This document shows, one piece after another, positions 32,501-38,500 of a stretch of DNA of 60,000 bases (the stretch's first letter is position 1; each line of letters opens with the position of its first letter). The stretch is taken from assembly GCF_932526225.1 (NCBI RefSeq), contig NC_064037.1, positions 1,304,001 to 1,364,000 on the forward strand, in the 5' to 3' direction. Source of the stretch: Nematostella vectensis (taxonomy: Eukaryota; Cnidaria; Anthozoa; Actiniaria; Edwardsiidae). The notes under the pieces are model-generated. The model was not told where the DNA came from and ran no database searches. It saw only the letters and a list, made by a program, of their open reading frames with translations. Made by a program: the position numbers and the translations under genes.

Positions 32501-35500
32501 TCGTATCGATATTGTTTATTGTTTTAGTTGATATTGTATCGATATCATTGTTTTATTTGATATTGTATCGATATTGTTATTGTTTTATTTGATATTGTAT
32601 CGATATTGTTATTGTTTTTTTTATATTGTATCGATATTGTTATTGTTTTATTTGATATTGTATTGATATCATTGTTTTATTTGATATTGTATCGATATTG
32701 TTATTGTTTTATTTGATATTGTATCGATATCATTGTTTTATTTGATATTGTATCGATAGAGACAACTTACTGCATAGATTATTGTAGCACCATCCTTTTC
32801 CCGAGATGCACTTCGAGCAAGGTCGGCCTGTTTTGTAAGGGAACTGTCCGTAGGTATTGCCGCTAGAGTGCAATAAAAGATGAAAGAGTTATTGCCCGCG
32901 ATATATAGCGTTGTGTAAACGGAGGTCGGATTACGTAGGTTAGAAAGTTCAAATGTTACATAATCTCGCGATTATTGCTTGGTAGGGTGACAAGTGTCCG
33001 GATTGTGCAGGTTATGGAGACATACTAACCTTATTGCATAGTCGCAGTTGACGAGCGTGTTGCCCGGTACACTTGGGTGACGAGTGTCCGGATTGTGCAG
33101 GTTGTTGAGACATACTAACCTTATTGCATAGTCGCAGTTGACGAGCGTGTTGCCCGGTACACTTGGGTGACGAGTGTCCGGATTGTGCAGGTTATGGAGA
33201 CATACTAACCTTATTGCATAGTCGCAGTTGACGAGCGTGTTGCCCGGTATACTTGGGTGACGAGTGTCCGGATTGTGCAGGTTATGGAGACATACTAACC
33301 TTATTGCATAGTCGCAGTTGACGAGCGTGTTGCCCGGTACACTTGGGTGATGGGGCGGCTCACCAAACCTTTTATTGCACCATTTCATCCCACATCCGAG
33401 ATACCGACTGAGTGCCCAGACCAGCTGAAAGAATTCATAGATCCGACATGTCAATCACGCGCGCACGAATAGCCAATCAGGAAAGAGATGATGCAATAAC
33501 AGCCATGTGGTCCCACAAATGTCCCACAAAAAGTCGGCGATCGTCGGCGAAAAAGATTGGTTTGAGATATTTTTCTGCGAATCTGGACAAGCAAATAAGC
33601 ATTTTCCGGTCAGCATAAAAAGTGCTAGCCCTTTCTTTTGATCGGCCACATTTAGTGTACAGTTGGGACTCAAATTGTAGAAAAACACGTAAAATTTACT
33701 ACGAAGAAACGAAAAACAAAAAGCAAACAAACCACTTACAAGATCAGTTCAAGTCCTACCATTAAACTTGTGTTTGATATTACCTAGGTTACTTCAATTA
33801 CAAATATGAATGAGACTGCCGTTTGTAATTTTGCTCTAAATCTTGACGTTTGCCGATAAAAATTTAAGTTAAAAGTAAGGCGTAAACTACGGTTGCGTAT
33901 AAGGGCCATGTTCTGCATTTTATTTAATGTCACGCTATTTCTTTTACATTGACAGTTATAACTGGCAATTGACCATTATAACTGGCAATGACACTTATAT
34001 TGACACTAATAACTGCCATTGACACTTATAACTGGCATTGACACTTATAACTGGCAATTGGTCGACACGTGCAGTTTTCTCCAGTTTTCTTGGTGAAAAA
34101 TAACAACAAAAAACAACAATCACAAATTTATTCAATTCTCTAGAATTAGCCGGAAAATCTCCGTCTCTTTATTTTTTTGGCGTGACGGCCGCAGCCATCT
34201 CAGTGTTTACTTTACCACCCAGGTGATTTCTTGGAGCAGGTCGCTTACTAAAGTGTTAACTCCATTTTCGTTGAAATGCAAATAAAGTGTTTCAGTTTTA
34301 TTGTGTTGTACTTTGTACATCGGTTGGCAAAGAGGGGGTAAATACGGATCTCCATAAGTGTGCAGCAAAACAAGGTAATAAAAAGGAGAGCCCCTTGTCA
34401 AGTCAGTCTTCAGTCTGCCCTGAAGAAGTCTTATTAAAGACGAAAATTTGGCAGACTCGAATTCCAGTTTTTGGTGTATTGTATTCATTCTTCTGGTTCA
34501 CGAACACGACTATTTGGGCTTTTTGCATTTATTCTAATTTAAATGTAGGTGCTACTAATAAATTGCTGTCTCTATAGTATCTTTGACATTAAAATATAAC
34601 TCAGGTGGTACCCAATAATAAACCTAAGGCTTGGACAGTGTAAATTGACAAATAGATCCCATTGTTTTGGCGTATGCCCTGTAATAGATGAGCAGATGAC
34701 GTCACAGCGTGTCATAAACAAAAACATACACAACGAGGCGCAGTCGAGTACTTTACAATAGTTTTGGGGAACGCGCGCGCATACTAACGCCAAGCGTGCG
34801 GTGTGTCCTCTAATGTCCTCACATGTACTCTTGACCGCGCGATTTACGAGTGTCGTTGTATAAATCCAATTCCTTGTATGCGTTATAAACATTAGTTAAA
34901 GGTAACAAGGACAAGAAAGATAACCAGCAGCAACATTTGCCAAAACGTTGCGACCTATCTTTTTCTCACACGAAGCTTTTATAAATCTCTGATTGACTAA
35001 AAAAATAAATTTGCACCAAATAGCAGCCAAACAGAGATTGAGAAATGTGACCCATTCCCGACGTGAATGTTCACATAAAACCTGCACGAAAAATTCTTCA
35101 AGCTTCATGGATGGATGCAAATAGTAGTATCCATATTTGGCGTCAAATATTGTAAGCCCACCTCCCCTTAAGACTACAGTAAGCTTACAGTATATCCATT
35201 TGATCCATTTACCGATGTTTTATTGACTATACGACGGTTGTCAGCTAATCGCCAAGCAACGAACTTTTGTTGAATGATTAATCCAAGGCGTTTAGTTCCC
35301 AATTTCCCAATTAAATGCCGTGTCTTCCATTTGTTATGGCGCTAGATTACAATACGTATTGTTAATCAATCAGTACCGTGGCAGGCCTAAAATATTATTG
35401 GGTTGTGTGTTTGGGGGGAGGGGGGGGCAGAAAATATTTGTGGCACAGCCATGCCTCTACTGGCCTACTGGTCATTTCCGTATATGTTACTTTTAATGAT

Positions 35501-38500
35501 GGGGGGGGATGTAGGGGCACTGGGGTGTTTTACCCCCTTCTACGGCCATGACGATAAAAAAGCTTATATCTTTTTTTTAAGTAGTGCATTGTAGAGTACT
35601 AGTGCTTTATCTGCTGTTTTTGGGAATGACAGCTCCTCGTCCTCCATTATGAGACTGGCCAGCTCTGAAAACGTGTTAGCACGCGTAACACTAGGGTTAG
35701 CGTGACACTAGGGTTAGCGTGACACTAGGGTTAGCGTGACACTAGGGTTAGCGTGACACTAGGGTTAGCGTAACACTAGGGTTAGCGTAACACTAGGGTT
35801 AGCGTGACACTAGGGTTAGCGTGACACTAGGGTTACCGTGACACTAGGGTTAGCGTAACACTAGGGTTATCGTAACACTAGGGTTAGCGTGACACTAGGG
35901 TTAGCGTAACACTAGGGTTAGCGTGACACTAGGGTTAGCGTGACACTAGGGTTAGCGTAACACTAGGGTTAGCGTGACACTAGGGTTAGCGTAACACTAG
36001 GGTTATCGTAACACTAGGGTTAGCGTGACACTAGGGTTAGCGTGACACTAGGGTTAGCGTGACACTAGGGTTAGCGTAACACTAGGGTTACCGTGACACT
36101 AGGGTTATCGTGACACTAGGGTTAGCGTGACACTAGGGTTAGCGTGACACTAGGGTTAGCGTGACACTAGGGTTAGCGTGACACTAGGGTTAGCGTGACA
36201 CTAGGATTAGCGTGACACTAGGGTTAGCGTGACACTAGGGTTATCGTGACACTAGGGTTATCGTGACACTAGGGTTATCGTGACACTAGGGTTAGCGTGA
36301 CACTAGGGTTATCGTGACACTAAGGTTAGCGTGACACTAGGGTTAGCGTGACACTAGGGTTATCGTGACACTAGGGTTGCGTGACACTAGGGTTAGCGTG
36401 ACACTAGGGTTATCGTGATTCTGTAACACATGCAGGATATCTTTCACATCATCCAAACAAACTTCCTTACGACAGCGCCTATTAAAGTCATTAAGTTCTG
36501 GCAAATAATAGAGTACGTCTGTGCGACCAGGTGGTGTTTCTTGGTTAATGCATGGCCTGATTCTGTGTAGGTTCCAGTGCATAGACACACGATCTAATTC
36601 ATCTTGAATCAACTGCATAAAACAAAATTTCAGGCACTCAACCTGGACTGTATCGTTGTCACAATATTGTCCTTGATCCCTCAGATCTTTAAAGAAATTC
36701 ATCCACCAATTCTTCTCTGTTTTTCGTAGGAAGCTCCACCATGCCTCGATTCGCTGATTAGAGACAGAGCGTCCGTACAGAAAACTTTTCTCATAAGATA
36801 ATGAATCCCCATGATCGGCTCTTAAATACCTTTGTATTTGAGCAATATGTGTATGTTCACTTCCACAATCCCCACGGATAACAGTTGCTCTATTCCCATG
36901 TTTGTAAACGTAATTGATAAAATAGGTGGCTATGACATAAGGATCGTTATTTGTGACACCAACCTTGAGCCAAAGAATACGACGGCTGTATCCGTCAATT
37001 GTTCCGTGTATACAAAAACCAAATGGTTTCAACTTATCGTAGCCGTCTAAGTGCCAGATATAGTCAGGGCCTTTCGCTCGGTATTGACGCCTTTTCAGTC
37101 TATGCTTTGAGCGTCTGTTAACACCTTCAGGATCAAGTGCTTTTAAAACTCTTCTTACTGTTTCTTGGTCTACTCTTAGTCCATAATCAATAACAAGCCT
37201 TCGGTGCATTGACCGGTAACCGATGTAACTGCCGCTTCCTTGGAGTTCGGTCTCTACAGCATCTACAACGTCATGGGCTTGACTATGTTTACCGATTTTT
37301 CTTAAATGTTTCGCTTTGAGAATTCTTTTCAACTGTCTTAAGCTAATAGATATGCCATGTAAACGACCAAGGAAACCAATAATTTCCTAATATTGAAAAC
37401 CCAATCTAAAATATGCCTCTATAACTTCATCCCGTGGTAGGTCGTGAGAAGGGAGGTAGCTTGGTTCTGCCATTATGACGGGACATAAAGCAAACACATT
37501 TTTACCTCTTCCCGTACTGCTTTCCACGTACAAAAAAGTAGTAGGAAAACCGCTGTACGCAAGTACGGAGTCATCTCAAGCCGCGCTAAGTGTCAATGAC
37601 AGTTATAAGTGTCAATGGTAGTTATAAGTGTCAATGACAGTTATAAGTGTCAATGGCAGTTATAAGTGTCAATGGTAGTTATAAGTGTCAATGGCAGTTA
37701 TAAGTGTCAATGGCAGTTATAAGTGTCAATGGCAGTTATAAGTGTCAATGGCAGTTATAAGTGTCAATGGCAGTGCTAAGTGTCAATTGACAGTTATAAG
37801 TGTCAATGGTATTTATAAGTGTCAATGGTAGTTATAAGTGTCAATTGACAGTTATAAATGTCAATTGACAGTTATTAGTGTCAATGCCAGTTATAAGTGT
37901 CAATGCCAGTTATTAGTGTCAATGGCAGTTATTAGTGTCAATGGCAGTTATTAGTGTCAATGGCAGTTATAAGTGTCAATGGTAGTTATAAGTGTCAATG
38001 GCAGTTATAAGTGTCAATGGCAGTTATAAGTGTCAATGGTAGTTATAAGTGTCAATGGTAGTTATAAGTGTCAATGGCAGTTATAAGTGTCAATGGCAGT
38101 TATTAGTGTCAATTGACAGTTATAAGTGTCAATGGCAGTTCTAAGTGTCAATGCCAGTTATAAGTGTCAATGGCAGTTATAAGTGTCAATGGCAGTTATA
38201 AGTGTCAATGGTAGTTATGAGTGCCAATGGCAGTTATAAGTGTCAATGGCAGTTATTAGTGTCAATGGCAGTTATAAGTGTCAATGGCAGTTATAAGTGT
38301 CAATTGACAGTTATAAGTGTCAATTGACAGTTATAACTGTCAATGTAAAAGAAATAGCGTGACATTAAATAAAGTGCAGAACATGGCCCTTATACGCCAC
38401 CGTAGTAAACAGCGAATTCGGCTCTCTCTTCTACTTCTCCCCGCACTTTAATCCCTGCAAGTTGACAAAAATAGCTTTGAAAACACATAAGACACGATGT

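Larger units (their letters stand above)
33888..38404 (-). mobile_element. 4.5-kb DNA transposon of IS3EU-like type in intron 3 of gene B
   Basis: Terminal inverted repeats start TACGGTTGCGTATAAGGGCC (left) and TACGGTGGCGTATAAGGGCC (right) and stay near-identical for about 80 bp. Both ends are flanked by GTAAAC (33882-33887 and 38405-38410), a 6-bp target duplication. As far as I recall, eukaryotic IS3-like (IS3EU) elements have TAY termini and 6-bp duplications, which fits. Inside the ends lie arrays of a 19-bp subterminal repeat, a rve/DDE transposase (36343-37473) and its final exon (35564-35664). Confidence 0.85.
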
